DNA of 64,000 nucleotides from Clostridia bacterium (GTDB lineage: Bacteria; Bacillota; Clostridia; Lutisporales; Lutisporaceae), in the NCBI GenBank assembly GCA_029256325.1, contig JAQSYD010000001.1, forward strand, positions 1-64,000, given 5' to 3'. A model generated the notes under the pieces. It saw nothing but the letters and a program-made list of their open reading frames with translations, did no database searches and had not been told where the DNA came from. Positions 34,807 through 43,791 of the stretch are shown here, piece by piece (within the stretch, counting starts at the first letter, position 1; every line of letters starts with the position of its first letter). The translations under genes were made by a program, and so were the position numbers.

Positions 34807-35789
34807 ATTGTTCTCTCCTTTGTTAAGCTGTTCCTCAATACTTTGTAATTCATGTCCAGCACTGCTTCTATGGTGCCGACTCCCTGTCTGCGACTCATGA
34901 TGATATATCTCTCAAATAAATTTTTGTGCAGTTTATCTAAGGCAGGCTTCCGTAAAAAATCTTCAATGTCGCTGCCGTGAATTGTGGTTATGATCTTCAC
35001 ACCGGCATTGATTGCATCCAATACAGCTCCTGCATCTTCATTTCTTCCTATTTCGTCTGTAGCAATGACTTCAGGCGACATAGAACGAATCATGATAAGA
35101 ATCCCTTCGGCCTTTGGACATCCGTCCAATACATCTGTTCTTATTCCTACATCGTTTTTAGGTAAGCCCATACTACAAGCGGCTATTTCATTTCTCTCAT
35201 CAATCAAACCAACTTTTTTACCTTTAAAGCCCATGGATGGAATCCCGCTGCTGATTTGTCTCACCATATCCCTGAGTATCGTTGTCTTACCGCATTGTGG
35301 AGGTGAGATAATAAGTGTATTATAAATGGAGTTATCCATCTTAATGATATGGTTTAGCACCTTGTCTGCTGCCCCCAACACTTGTCTTGCCACTCTGTAA
35401 TTGATAAAGGAGATATCTCTGAAGGTTCTGACTCGACCATTCTCCAGCACAGCCTTACCGCATATACCTACGCGATGTCCGCCTTCTATTGTCACAAAGC
35501 CGTTTCTTATATCATCCTCAAAAGAATATAAGGAGAAATTTGTGATCAGACTGACTGCGTTTTTAATATCCTCCAGTGTGCAAACATAAGCATTTCTCTG
35601 GTCAAATACCAATTGCCCATTTTTATCAATAATATATTCCCTTCCTCCCCCATACAGAATGATAGGTTTGTTCTGTCTAAGCCTGACTTCCTCCATGCTC
35701 TCTAAAAGCAGCGGCTGCATTTTCTCTATTATGCCTTTGATATCCTTTGGCATATATTTTAGGACCTCATGTATTTTATATTGATTCAT
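34803..35789 (-). CDS. spoIIIAA: Stage III sporulation protein AA, ATPase
   Basis: Secretion-type ATPase energising the SpoIIIA-SpoIIQ channel in the mother cell. Walker A is PPQCGKTTILRD (near residue 167). Walker B-like EVIATDEIGRNED lies near 240. Length is 328 residues. It is the first gene of the operon and has a sigma-E-type promoter 35-63 bases upstream of its ATG. Confidence 0.95.
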   Translation of the reverse strand: MNQYKIHEVLKYMPKDIKGIIEKMQPLLLESMEEVRLRQNKPIILYGGGREYIIDKNGQLVFDQRNAYVCTLEDIKNAVSLITNFSLYSFEDDIRNGFVTIEGGHRVGICGKAVLENGRVRTFRDISFINYRVARQVLGAADKVLNHIIKMDNSIYNTLIISPPQCGKTTILRDMVRQISSGIPSMGFKGKKVGLIDERNEIAACSMGLPKNDVGIRTDVLDGCPKAEGILIMIRSMSPEVIATDEIGRNEDAGAVLDAINAGVKIITTIHGSDIEDFLRKPALDKLHKNLFERYIIMSRRQGVGTIEAVLDMNYKVLRNSLTKERTI

Positions 35790-35823
35790 TAGCTTTACCT
35801 GCCTTGTACGACTTTGTTATATA

Positions 35824-35852
35824 ATCTTATGGGAAGGCTTGTAACAATATGC
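35824..35852 (-). promoter_or_regulatory. Sigma-E promoter of the spoIIIA operon
   Basis: The -35 GCATATT (35846-35852) matches the sigma-E pattern fully. A 14-base spacer is followed by the -10 CATAAGAT (35824-35831), 6 of 8 consensus bases. The start codon is 35 bases away. Confidence 0.75.
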
Positions 35853-35866
35853 CATGAATTTTTGCA

Positions 35867-35893
35867 TAAAAAAAACTCCGGCAAAGCCGGAGT
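35867..35893 (-). terminator. Terminator after the zinc-ribbon protein gene
   Basis: ACTCCGGC (35875-35882), AAA loop, GCCGGAGT (35886-35893), then eight T on the minus strand. It separates the zinc-ribbon gene from spoIIIAA. Confidence 0.92.
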
Positions 35894-35914
35894 CTTTAAA
35901 AACTCACTTATCTC

Positions 35915-36355
35915 TTATTCGTGATGGTGGACATGACCACAACCGCAGCCTTCGCCGCAATCATAATCCAATTCGTATTCTATTGGCTCATGGCAGTTTG
36001 GACATACAACATTTTCACCGTTTTCCAATAGTTCTTCATCAAGATATACATACTCATGACAATGTGGGCATTCTACTTCTATATAGTCGTAGTCTTCCTC
36101 ATCTTCAAAATCGTCAAGGTCCTCATCTTCGCCGAAAAGCTCATCTTCAACGCTTGATAGATCTTCATCAAGTGCCTCTACGTATTCGTCCATTTCTTCC
36201 TGTGCATCATTAAGTTCGTTGATAGCATCAGCGAAATCTGACAATACCTCAAGTACATTCACCATTAACTTGCCGTTATCTGAATTCTCGTCAATTTTCA
36301 TACCTTCTGCAAGACCTCTTAAGTATGCTATTCTTTCATATAAATATTCCATCAT
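35915..36355 (-). CDS. Acidic zinc-ribbon protein (CD1247 N-terminal-domain type)
   Basis: 146 residues. The N-terminal helical domain (YLYERIAYLRGLAEGMKID) is the CD1247-type domain of Clostridia. A strongly acidic linker of Asp and Glu (about 75-93) follows. The C-terminal zinc ribbon has CPHC and CPNC knuckles, and a CGEGCGCGHVHHH tail adds further metal ligands. The start may be one codon later (36352), which fits the AGGAGG site better. Function is unknown. It lies upstream of spoIIIAA but is separated by a terminator. Confidence 0.8.
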   Translation of the reverse strand: MMEYLYERIAYLRGLAEGMKIDENSDNGKLMVNVLEVLSDFADAINELNDAQEEMDEYVEALDEDLSSVEDELFGEDEDLDDFEDEEDYDYIEVECPHCHEYVYLDEELLENGENVVCPNCHEPIEYELDYDCGEGCGCGHVHHHE

Positions 36356-36456
36356 TACTCCTCCTTATCTTTTGTTGTTTAGTTTTGTCTCAATATTTTA
36401 AAATGTATAGGAACATCATAATCCACCTTAAACAAATGTTCCGTAATGCATTTCAT

Positions 36457-36499
36457 AAAAGGCTTCCTTAATTTAAAAGTTTTTCCATTGAAGCCTTTT
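36457..36499 (-). terminator. Probable terminator of efp
   Basis: AAAAGGCTTC (36457-36466) pairs with GAAGCCTTTT (36490-36499) over a 23-base loop. The large loop makes it weaker than others here. It ends the pilD-to-efp transcript, 34 bases after the efp stop. Confidence 0.6.
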
Positions 36500-36532
36500 T
36501 TATATTTTATCCAATTTAGCGATGTATATTCA

Positions 36533-37090
36533 CTAAACTCTTTCCATATATGTGCCAGTTCTTGTATCTACTCTGATTCTATCGCCTTGGTTAACGAACA
36601 ATGGTACGTTAACTGTTGCTCCAGTTTCAAGCGTAGCAGGCTTTGTAGCACCTTGTGCAGTATCACCCTTTACACCAGGCTCTGTAAATGTGATTTCCAG
36701 TTCAACAAAGTTGTCAGGCTCTACTGAGAAAGCTTCACCTTTATGGAACTGAATAAATGCATTATCATTTGCCTTCAAATACATGATTGCATCTTCAACC
36801 TGTGAGTGATTTAAAGGAATTTGCTCATAACTTTCGTTGTCCATAAAGTAGTATAAGCCATTATCTTCATATAGATACTGCATATTCTTACGCTCAATGT
36901 GAGCTTTTGGAAACTTATCTGTTGGGTTAAATGATCTTTCAACCACTGCACCGGATTTTATATTCTTTATTTTTGTTCTAACGAATGCTGCACCCTTACC
37001 TGGCTTAACGTGTTGGAAATCTATGATTGTAAATATATTTCCGTCCATTTCAAAGGTTACACCTTTTCTAAATTCACCTGCTGATACCAT
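36533..37090 (-). CDS. efp: Elongation factor P
   Basis: Relieves ribosome stalling at polyproline. KOW-like N-terminal domain with the modifiable loop ending PGKG (Lys32), then two OB domains. Length is 185 residues. GGAGGG precedes the ATG. The order pepP-efp after aroQ is common in Firmicutes. No EF-P lysine-modification genes are visible in the window. Confidence 0.98.
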   Translation of the reverse strand: MVSAGEFRKGVTFEMDGNIFTIIDFQHVKPGKGAAFVRTKIKNIKSGAVVERSFNPTDKFPKAHIERKNMQYLYEDNGLYYFMDNESYEQIPLNHSQVEDAIMYLKANDNAFIQFHKGEAFSVEPDNFVELEITFTEPGVKGDTAQGATKPATLETGATVNVPLFVNQGDRIRVDTRTGTYMERV

Positions 37091-37169
37091 TAAACAGATC
37101 CCTCCATTTTTTTCTCTTTGTTTATTAGTATTTGTTGACTGTAAAAAAACTATTTATATTAGCTAAAGA

Positions 37170-38237
37170 TTAAAGCTCAATTAAATGCTTTGGTGATTTG
37201 CTTAGCACTTTATTTCCTTGATCTGTAACCAGAACCAAATCTTCTATTCTGACACCGCCATATTCAGCAATGTAAATACCTGGTTCATCGGTAACTACCA
37301 TATTTGCTTCAAGTGCTCTTTCGCCAAGAGGTGACAACCTTGGTTCTTCATGAACTGCAAGTCCAACTCCATGTCCCAATCCATGTCCAAAATTTTCTCC
37401 AAAGCCTGCAGCAGTGATGATGTCTCTGGCAATCTTATCAACTTCCTTGCCAAGCATTCCCGGCTTAATCTGTTCTAAAGCCTTTTGCTGCGCCTCTAAA
37501 ACTGTATTATATATATTCTTTTGCTTTTCATCAGCCTTTCCAACAAATACCGTTCTTGTCATATCAGAACAATATCCATTATATACACAACCAAAGTCCA
37601 TAGTCAAGAACTCACCGTTATTTATTACCTTTTCAGAGAAAACACCATGGGGTAAAGATGATCTAACACCTGAAGCAACAATTGAATCAAAGGACATTTC
37701 TGTAGCACCCTTCTGCTTGCAGAAATACTCAAGCTCAACAGCTACTTCAATTTCTGTCTTGCCTGGTTTGATAAAGCTAAGAATATGTGTAAATGCCTCA
37801 TCTGCAATAGAAGCAGCCTTCGCTATGCTTTCTATTTCATCGGCATCCTTAAACAATCTCAATTCATCCATAATCCCTTTTAATGGGAGAAGCTCAACAT
37901 TTTCCAGACTGTTCTTCAAATTGTCATAAAAAGCAACAGTCATATAACCTTCTTCAATGGCAATATTTTTAATGTTTGTACTTAATATGGTTTCTTTTAA
38001 TTGATCCATTAAAGAACTGCCGTGTATGACCACTTCAAAATCCTTACACTGGTTCTGTGCTTGATCTCTGTATCTGAAATCAGTCACGAAGAATGCCTTG
38101 TCAGCGGTTACAATAACGTATCCGGTACTTCCGGTAAAGCCACTGATATATCTTCTATTTTCTTTTGAATATAAAAAGGCAGCATCTAAGCTGTTGGCTG
38201 CAAGCTTTTCTCTCAGCTTGATTAATCTTTTTTCCAA
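37170..38237 (-). CDS. Xaa-Pro aminopeptidase (M24 family)
   Basis: Creatinase-fold metallopeptidase removing N-terminal residues before proline. The N-terminal domain has RRYISGFTGSTGYVIV. Metal ligands are visible in LTMDFGCVYNGYCSDMTRT (two Asp), GHGLGHGVGLAVHE (His), and two Glu near DEPGIYI and GGVRIEDLVLV. Length is 355 residues. It starts one base after the aroQ stop codon and precedes efp. Confidence 0.95.
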   Translation of the reverse strand: MEKRLIKLREKLAANSLDAAFLYSKENRRYISGFTGSTGYVIVTADKAFFVTDFRYRDQAQNQCKDFEVVIHGSSLMDQLKETILSTNIKNIAIEEGYMTVAFYDNLKNSLENVELLPLKGIMDELRLFKDADEIESIAKAASIADEAFTHILSFIKPGKTEIEVAVELEYFCKQKGATEMSFDSIVASGVRSSLPHGVFSEKVINNGEFLTMDFGCVYNGYCSDMTRTVFVGKADEKQKNIYNTVLEAQQKALEQIKPGMLGKEVDKIARDIITAAGFGENFGHGLGHGVGLAVHEEPRLSPLGERALEANMVVTDEPGIYIAEYGGVRIEDLVLVTDQGNKVLSKSPKHLIEL

Positions 38238-38238
38238 A

Positions 38239-38682
38239 TTAGTGAACCTCCTTCAAATATCGATTTAGAGCCTCCAAAGCATAAATATATCCTGCATAAC
38301 CTAATCCGTTGATTTGTCCTAAACATACATCACTAATCACGGATTTTCTTCTAAATTCTTCTCTCTTATATATATTTGAAATATGTACTTCTATAACTGG
38401 TAAGTTTACTGCTTCAATTGCATCTCTTATTGCGTAGCTGTAATGGGTATAAGCACCCGGATTTATAATAATTCCCTGGTATGCTCCATAAGCTCCTTGT
38501 ATGGTATTAATAATCTCACCCTCTATATTTGACTGAAAAAAGTCAACCTCTAGATGATTTTTTTCCGCAGCGCAGGAAATCTCCTGATTGATGTCCTGCA
38601 GTGTTTTGATTCCATACATAGAAGTATCTCTAATGCCCAGCATATTTAAATTTGGGCCGTTTATCACAAGTAGTTTTGACAT
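38239..38682 (-). CDS. aroQ: 3-dehydroquinate dehydratase, type II
   Basis: Shikimate pathway enzyme. Motifs NGPNLNMLGIRD (residues 7-18), INPGAYTHYSYAIRDA and EVHISNIYKREEFR (containing catalytic His and Arg) are intact. Length is 147 residues. aroK is close by at 39.6-40.1 kb, so part of the pathway is clustered here. Confidence 0.97.
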   Translation of the reverse strand: MSKLLVINGPNLNMLGIRDTSMYGIKTLQDINQEISCAAEKNHLEVDFFQSNIEGEIINTIQGAYGAYQGIIINPGAYTHYSYAIRDAIEAVNLPVIEVHISNIYKREEFRRKSVISDVCLGQINGLGYAGYIYALEALNRYLKEVH

Positions 38683-38726
38683 ATTTGTACCTCATTGGTT
38701 GTTTGTTTACATCTTTATATATAATA

Positions 38727-39605
38727 TCATATATTTTCCAATGTGAATAGACGGTGCTCTTTTATTTTGTTATAAATAGACATCAATTTGACGGCATCTT
38801 CTGCCATTGTCCCCGCTGTTTCGGCAATAACAGTTCCTTGAATTTTATACTCTACCAGACACTCAGCCAAAAACTCAAAATCGGGGCCAAACTGTCTGTC
38901 ATCGAAGGTCCAATGCTTTTTCTCTCCGCCCTTTTCAGTATATTCTATTCTACTGTAGTGCATATGCAAGAGCTTGCCGCGCTTGTCGCCAAGTTTATTC
39001 AGTATGCATTCAAAAATTCTTTTAAAGTCATCTTTCTTTTGCAATGAACCGTTGTTTACTGCATGCAAATGCCCAAAATCTATGGTAGGTATCAAACTAT
39101 CATCTATTAAACACAACTGAAGCACCTCGTCTAAAGATCCGATCTGATTCTTCTTCCCCATGGTTTCAGGGCATATACGAACCTTACTCCCAATGACCTT
39201 TAGTTTTTCTACCATCTCGTAGAGGTTTTTATAAGCTCTATTATAAGCCTCTTCTCTATCGGCTTTGCTTGGTGAGCCCACGTGAACAATTACTCTGTCG
39301 GCTTGCAAATGTTCTGCGGCAGCCACTGTATCTAAAATATAAGTCTCAGACTTTTTGATCATTTCCGGGTCAATGGAAGCAAAATTAATAAAATAGGGTG
39401 CATGGACACTTAGCTTAATATTATTTTCAACAGCAATGCTGCCAAGCTTTTTCGCAGTTTCCGGACCTAATCTAACACCTCTTGTACAAGAATATTCATA
39501 AGCTCCCAGATTCATTGCTCTAAGCCAAGGGGGCATTTCCAATGAGCTTTTATGCCCTTGCTGATAAAAAATTTCCGAGTTTCCTGAAGGGCCAAACAAT
39601 AACAT
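38727..39605 (-). CDS. Endonuclease IV-like / sugar-phosphate isomerase-type TIM barrel protein
   Basis: 292-residue TIM barrel of the AP endonuclease family 2 type. Metal-site candidates are SVHAPYFINFAS, VIVHVGSP, ICPETMG (Glu), TIDFGHLHA (Asp and His) and MHYSRIEY. The tryptophan- and cysteine-poor shape and the low match to classic Nfo motifs leave DNA repair and sugar isomerisation open. It lies between aroK and aroQ. Confidence 0.75.
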   Translation of the reverse strand: MLLFGPSGNSEIFYQQGHKSSLEMPPWLRAMNLGAYEYSCTRGVRLGPETAKKLGSIAVENNIKLSVHAPYFINFASIDPEMIKKSETYILDTVAAAEHLQADRVIVHVGSPSKADREEAYNRAYKNLYEMVEKLKVIGSKVRICPETMGKKNQIGSLDEVLQLCLIDDSLIPTIDFGHLHAVNNGSLQKKDDFKRIFECILNKLGDKRGKLLHMHYSRIEYTEKGGEKKHWTFDDRQFGPDFEFLAECLVEYKIQGTVIAETAGTMAEDAVKLMSIYNKIKEHRLFTLENI

Positions 39606-39615
39606 AAATGACTCC

Positions 39616-40113
39616 TTATAGTCCTAGTTTAGCAGTTATTTCATCTACAATTTGCTGTATATCAAGATTATCCGTATGAATAACCAGATCAGCTTTTCTA
39701 TAGGTGGGATATCTGTATTCCAATAGCTCTCTCATTTTGTCTTCATCTATAGTATGGCCAACTAAAGGTCGAAATTTACCCTTTAAGTTCATGATAATCT
39801 TTTGTAATGGTGCATCTAGAAAAACTGTTGTACCTATTCTTTTTAAAGCATCAAGATTGTCATAATACATCACAGCTCCGCCACCTATTGCAATAACACA
39901 GTTATCTAAACCCACCAGCTGATCTATGACCTGTTTTTCCAACAGCCTGAAATGTGCTTCCCCATAGCTGCTGAATATGTCCTTGATCAACAGATTATTT
40001 TGTTTTTCTATCACATCATCCGTATCAATAAATTTTAATTTTTTTCTCTGAGCAAAAGCCTTGCCGATTGTTGTTTTGCCGCTGCCCATGAAGCCTAATA
40101 AAACGATATTCAT
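39616..40113 (-). CDS. aroK: Shikimate kinase
   Basis: Phosphorylates shikimate at the 3-position. Walker A is GFMGSGKTTIGKAF near residues 7-20. The substrate motif DTDDVIE and the GGGAV loop (VIAIGGGAVMYY) follow. Length is 165 residues. It begins 9 bases after comFB. Confidence 0.96.
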   Translation of the reverse strand: MNIVLLGFMGSGKTTIGKAFAQRKKLKFIDTDDVIEKQNNLLIKDIFSSYGEAHFRLLEKQVIDQLVGLDNCVIAIGGGAVMYYDNLDALKRIGTTVFLDAPLQKIIMNLKGKFRPLVGHTIDEDKMRELLEYRYPTYRKADLVIHTDNLDIQQIVDEITAKLGL

Positions 40114-40122
40114 TATTTCCCC

Positions 40123-40386
40123 TTAGTGCTTTGGATTCTTACTTACAAATAAAGCAGCCTTAACAATGGCCGTCTCAACATCCACTTCAAACTGCTGCTC
40201 TAATTCTCTAACCTTTGTATATAACTCGCCTGTTTCAGTAACAACATATTTTGCAGGCAGGTCGTTCAAGGCAATTGCCATGATATCCTTTCTGCACTTC
40301 TCACATCTGCATATATTCATTATATTTAACAATGAATCTATTTTCTTATTCACGACTTCTTCCATAAAGTTTTTTAATTTATACAT
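40123..40386 (-). CDS. comFB: ComFB-type late competence protein
   Basis: 87 residues from the ATG at 40386, which has GGAGGG six bases upstream; the longer frame to 40431 has no comparable site. The family helices MYKLKNFMEEVVNKKIDSLL and a zinc-like Cys triplet CRCEKC are visible, followed by DIMAIALNDLPAKYVV. It lies directly after pilO. ComFB proteins are often encoded near type IV pili, and some relatives bind cyclic dinucleotides, but a role here is inference. Confidence 0.85.
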   Translation of the reverse strand: MYKLKNFMEEVVNKKIDSLLNIMNICRCEKCRKDIMAIALNDLPAKYVVTETGELYTKVRELEQQFEVDVETAIVKAALFVSKNPKH

Positions 40387-40474
40387 AAAAATCCCTCCAT
40401 AATTATTTATCAAATAAACACATGTCTCCATTCGTTATTCTGGATGTATCTATAATGAATTCGAACTGAGCAAA

Positions 40475-41209
40475 TTAAAACGGGGAATCCTTTCCGTACT
40501 CACCTGTAAGCTCCCAATTGAAATAATCATGATCCTGATCAAAGGGCTTTGGAACTGAATAAAAATCCAGTTTTACATCACAGTTTAAAATATTACTATT
40601 ATTAGAAGTAATGTTAATTTCACTGCAAATAATACTTCTATTTTCCTGCTCAATTTCTTTTAATAAATTGTATATCTGATTGTAGCTTCCTTCCAAGGTG
40701 AGTGACACAGTCATTTTTTCGACCTTATAGGTCTCATCCTTCGTTTCTTTATTGCTTTGTTCCTTTTTATCAGCATTCCTTGCATTATATAACTGTTTTA
40801 CTAAATCCTCCAGCTCATTTTCTTGAGTGGACTTCTCTTTCTCCATCATATTGATGTCTGTTAATGCAGGCTCAGTAAATGTTACGGACACCAGCCCTAT
40901 GGCGGTCTCTTTAATTTTTTCATCAATCATAAGGATGATCTTCTCTTGGATTATACTTGGATAATAATTTCGCAGCAGCCCCTGTGTCTTATTGTTTAAA
41001 GCTTTATATTCATTATAAACATGATTATCAAGGCTTGCTTTTGCTTTGATGCTATCTATCATCTGTCTATAGCCTATTGCTTTCTTTTCCAATTCGCTTA
41101 ACGTATCCAGCTGTGGTTTAATGCCTGCATAATAAAGTAACGCCGCCACCAAACAAATAACTGTGATCATAAGCAATGATTTTTCTCTATTTGTCAGTTT
41201 GAGCTTCAC
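40475..41209 (-). CDS. pilO: Type IV pilus alignment protein PilO
   Basis: Inner-membrane alignment subcomplex protein of 244 residues. A short cytoplasmic tail, one TM helix (about 11-30), a coiled coil (ELEKKAIGYRQMIDSIKAK) and a C-terminal ferredoxin-like domain (KMTVSLTLEGSYNQIYNLLKEIEQ) are visible. It overlaps the end of pilN by 23 bases. A lysine- and glutamate-rich linker at about 140-160 is longer than in many PilO proteins. Confidence 0.82.
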   Translation of the reverse strand: MKLKLTNREKSLLMITVICLVAALLYYAGIKPQLDTLSELEKKAIGYRQMIDSIKAKASLDNHVYNEYKALNNKTQGLLRNYYPSIIQEKIILMIDEKIKETAIGLVSVTFTEPALTDINMMEKEKSTQENELEDLVKQLYNARNADKKEQSNKETKDETYKVEKMTVSLTLEGSYNQIYNLLKEIEQENRSIICSEINITSNNSNILNCDVKLDFYSVPKPFDQDHDYFNWELTGEYGKDSPF

Positions 41210-41756
41210 TTTTATTCACATCCTTCAGCTTGCAGCTTATAATAGCAGTATAGTTTGTCTGCATATCAACAATATTGATATGCACTTGTTCAAATATGTT
41301 TAGTTCCTTCAAATTATGCTCTAGCTCTGCTGCTTGAAGCAAACTTTTTATTGAATAGTTTATCTCAACATCTTTATTAGAAATAGCTAAGTTTGTCATA
41401 GAAGCATCCTGGGGCATAATGGACGAAAGCTTATCAAGCAATTCCGTACTGACAGTATCATAAGAATCCAACTTATCATCAATTTCTTTCACTGTGTCAA
41501 AATAGGTATTCAGTAAAACTAGCCTTTCAGATACTTCTTCATATTTCTCAAGCTGTTCCATAGTCTCTTTTGAATTTAAGTAACTTTCTACTTTGCTTAT
41601 TTCGCTTTTATATCTATTCATATAATAAATATTGAAAGTCGTAAAAGTAATCAGACCTATTGTAAGCACAGAGCTAACTGCGATGATAAACCATATTTTT
41701 GAATTCTTATTTTGCTTTTCCAACAGGTAAGGCGAAAAAAAATTGAAATCCTTCAT
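41187..41756 (-). CDS. pilN: Type IV pilus protein PilN
   Basis: 189 residues. The N-terminus (MKDFNFFSPYLLEKQNK) is the cytoplasmic PilM-binding tail, followed by a TM helix (about 21-42) and a coiled-coil periplasmic-equivalent domain. The tail motif differs from the canonical INLLP of Gram-negative PilN. Placement between pilM and pilO is decisive. Confidence 0.82.
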   Translation of the reverse strand: MKDFNFFSPYLLEKQNKNSKIWFIIAVSSVLTIGLITFTTFNIYYMNRYKSEISKVESYLNSKETMEQLEKYEEVSERLVLLNTYFDTVKEIDDKLDSYDTVSTELLDKLSSIMPQDASMTNLAISNKDVEINYSIKSLLQAAELEHNLKELNIFEQVHINIVDMQTNYTAIISCKLKDVNKSEAQTDK

Positions 41757-41767
41757 CTATGAAAAAC

Positions 41768-42835
41768 CTACTTTCTTATAATTGCACCTATTGAATTCAG
41801 ATAATACTTAAGCTCTATATCAGTTATCTGTTTATCAAGGATAACGCTGCTTAGTGTCTCTACTTGCTTGGTAGGCATACTTGTTGCAGTTTCAATAAAA
41901 TCTGTAATGCCGCACAGACTTGATGTGCCACCGTAAAGATATATTTCATTTATATCGTTGTTTGCATTTCGTGTTTTGTAATATTGAAAAATTCGCAGGA
42001 TATCTTCCGTCCACCTAGAGATAATGTTTCTTGCAACTTGATTAATTGCCGTGGATTCAGAGCTTGTCCCTAATATCCTTAGATCCACTTCTGATATCTT
42101 TTTACTTTCTGCTTCCTGAAAGGAGATCCCAAAGGTATCTGCAATTGCTTCGGTTATTTCTTTTCCTCCCCAAGAAACAAGTCTGCTGAATTGAAACATA
42201 CCCTTTGATAATATTAAAATATTGCTATTGCTGCAGCCCAGATCAATGAGGGCAATGGTATGATCAAGATTAACAGGAATATCATTAATCTGCTGCTTCC
42301 TGCTGAAAAGCTTAGAAATTGCATTTGAATTTATATCAAGTGCTTTTGGCTCAAGCTTGATTGCTTTGATCAAAGCAATATAATCATCCGCTATTGTCTT
42401 AGGCATTGCAGCTATTAACATTCTTGACTTTTGATCCGCCTTCTCTTCCTGCACCTTATATTCAATAATATACTCATTAAGATCAATGGGTAAATATTGT
42501 TCTATTTCATATCCAATCATACTTTTCATTTCAGAGGGTTTTACGTTGGGTACATCCAATTCTCTTCTTATAATTGAAGTACTCTGTATCGTAAAAATTG
42601 CATCCTTGTATTTTATCTTATTCTTCGATAGAGCTTGTGCCAAGCTTTGTCTGAATCCCTCTGCCTTCGCTTCTTCTAAAACCAGGTTTCCGTCTACCAA
42701 ACTTCCCTGCGGTGTTTCCAATATCAACGCCTTATCTATATAAATACAGCCTTTATGATATTTCCCCACCGTCATTTTTGTATTAAATGTACCAATATCT
42801 ATTGATATTATGTTTTTACCAGCCAAATCTATCAC
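41768..42835 (-). CDS. pilM: Type IV pilus actin-like ATPase PilM
   Basis: 355-residue actin-fold protein that anchors PilN. The phosphate-1 loop ISIDIGTFNTKM is at residues about 10-21. SMIGYEIEQYLPIDLNEYIIEYK is the conserved PilM block near 105-127. The phosphate-2 region ALIDLGCSNSNILIL is near 194-208. It is first after pilD in the operon. Confidence 0.92.
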   Translation of the reverse strand: MIDLAGKNIISIDIGTFNTKMTVGKYHKGCIYIDKALILETPQGSLVDGNLVLEEAKAEGFRQSLAQALSKNKIKYKDAIFTIQSTSIIRRELDVPNVKPSEMKSMIGYEIEQYLPIDLNEYIIEYKVQEEKADQKSRMLIAAMPKTIADDYIALIKAIKLEPKALDINSNAISKLFSRKQQINDIPVNLDHTIALIDLGCSNSNILILSKGMFQFSRLVSWGGKEITEAIADTFGISFQEAESKKISEVDLRILGTSSESTAINQVARNIISRWTEDILRIFQYYKTRNANNDINEIYLYGGTSSLCGITDFIETATSMPTKQVETLSSVILDKQITDIELKYYLNSIGAIIRK

Positions 42836-42845
42836 CCCGGTTTCT

Positions 42846-43601
42846 TTAGATTAGTAAATTCTGTACATATAACTGTACCATTTGTGTACCAAAGAACATA
42901 ACAATTAATGCAGAGAAGGCAATAAATGGACCAAAGGGTATATAATCTTTCGGTCTTTTTACTTTGGCTACAATTAAAATAAGCGAAACGACAGCTCCTA
43001 TTATAAAGGATAAGAGTGATAGGATTAATACATACTTCCAGCCGAGAAATAATCCCAATACAGCCATAAGCTTGATATCGCCACCACCCATAGCTCCATT
43101 CGTAAGCATTGCAATCATTAAGAATATTCCTCCACCGAGTACAAATCCGATAATACCGGGAAGCATATTCGCTTTTATGTCAAATAAATTAAAAATTAAA
43201 CCCGCAACCAGTCCAAATAGTATGATTTCGTCCGGTATCTCTTGTCTTTCCAGATCAACAAAAGTCACGATAATCAGCATGCATGTCAGCACAGCATATT
43301 TTATAAATTCGATACTGAGAAAAAACTTGTTAAATAATAATAAAAATACTACGGCTGTTATCAGTTCCACTACAGGATATTGAATTGATATTTTTGCACC
43401 GCAGTATTTGCATTTGCCTCTGTTCATTACATAACCTAAAACCGGTATCAGGTCTACTGCACTTAAATTATGCTTGCAATGTGGACAGTGAGACGCAGGA
43501 TATGCAATTGATTTTTTCTCAGGTATCCTATAGATGCATACATTTAAAAAGGAACCTATAGAGAGTCCAAGTATGAAAATGATTATTTGTATTGGCAGCA
43601 T
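42846..43601 (-). CDS. pilD: Prepilin peptidase
   Basis: Aspartic membrane protease that trims and methylates prepilins. Two Cys pairs (HCPHC and CKYC) form the zinc site. The catalytic aspartates are in TFVDLERQEIPDE and GGGDIKLMA (GxGD). Eight hydrophobic segments in 251 residues. GGGGTGAG lies before the ATG. It is the first gene of the pilD-pilMNO operon, divergent from the minor pilin operon. Confidence 0.96.
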   Translation of the reverse strand: MLPIQIIIFILGLSIGSFLNVCIYRIPEKKSIAYPASHCPHCKHNLSAVDLIPVLGYVMNRGKCKYCGAKISIQYPVVELITAVVFLLLFNKFFLSIEFIKYAVLTCMLIIVTFVDLERQEIPDEIILFGLVAGLIFNLFDIKANMLPGIIGFVLGGGIFLMIAMLTNGAMGGGDIKLMAVLGLFLGWKYVLILSLLSFIIGAVVSLILIVAKVKRPKDYIPFGPFIAFSALIVMFFGTQMVQLYVQNLLI

Positions 43602-43791
43602 GCACTCACCCCTTATAATGATTCTCCCGTTCAGAAAGCCTAAACAGGAGAATGTCGTAATGTGTTACATCTTAATATATATATAAATCCATCTTACTAG
43701 AAAAGAACATATTTTTCAATTAATTTGTCATATTATACCGACTTACTTATGATATAATTATAGACAAATCGATTCGTAAGGGGTTTTAGAG
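43602..43791. promoter_or_regulatory. Divergent promoter region, pilD and minor pilin operon
   Basis: On the plus strand TTGTCA (43725-43730) is 17 bases from TATGAT and also precedes an extended -10 TGATATAAT (TATAAT 43753-43758). On the minus strand an ATTCTCC/GGAGAAT hairpin (43620-43652) sits in the pilD leader. No c-di-GMP riboswitch consensus is visible. Confidence 0.55.

Noticed and set aside
34977-35165. Plus-strand small frames inside spoIIIAA
   Set aside because: No ribosome binding site, overlap with a well-supported ATPase gene.
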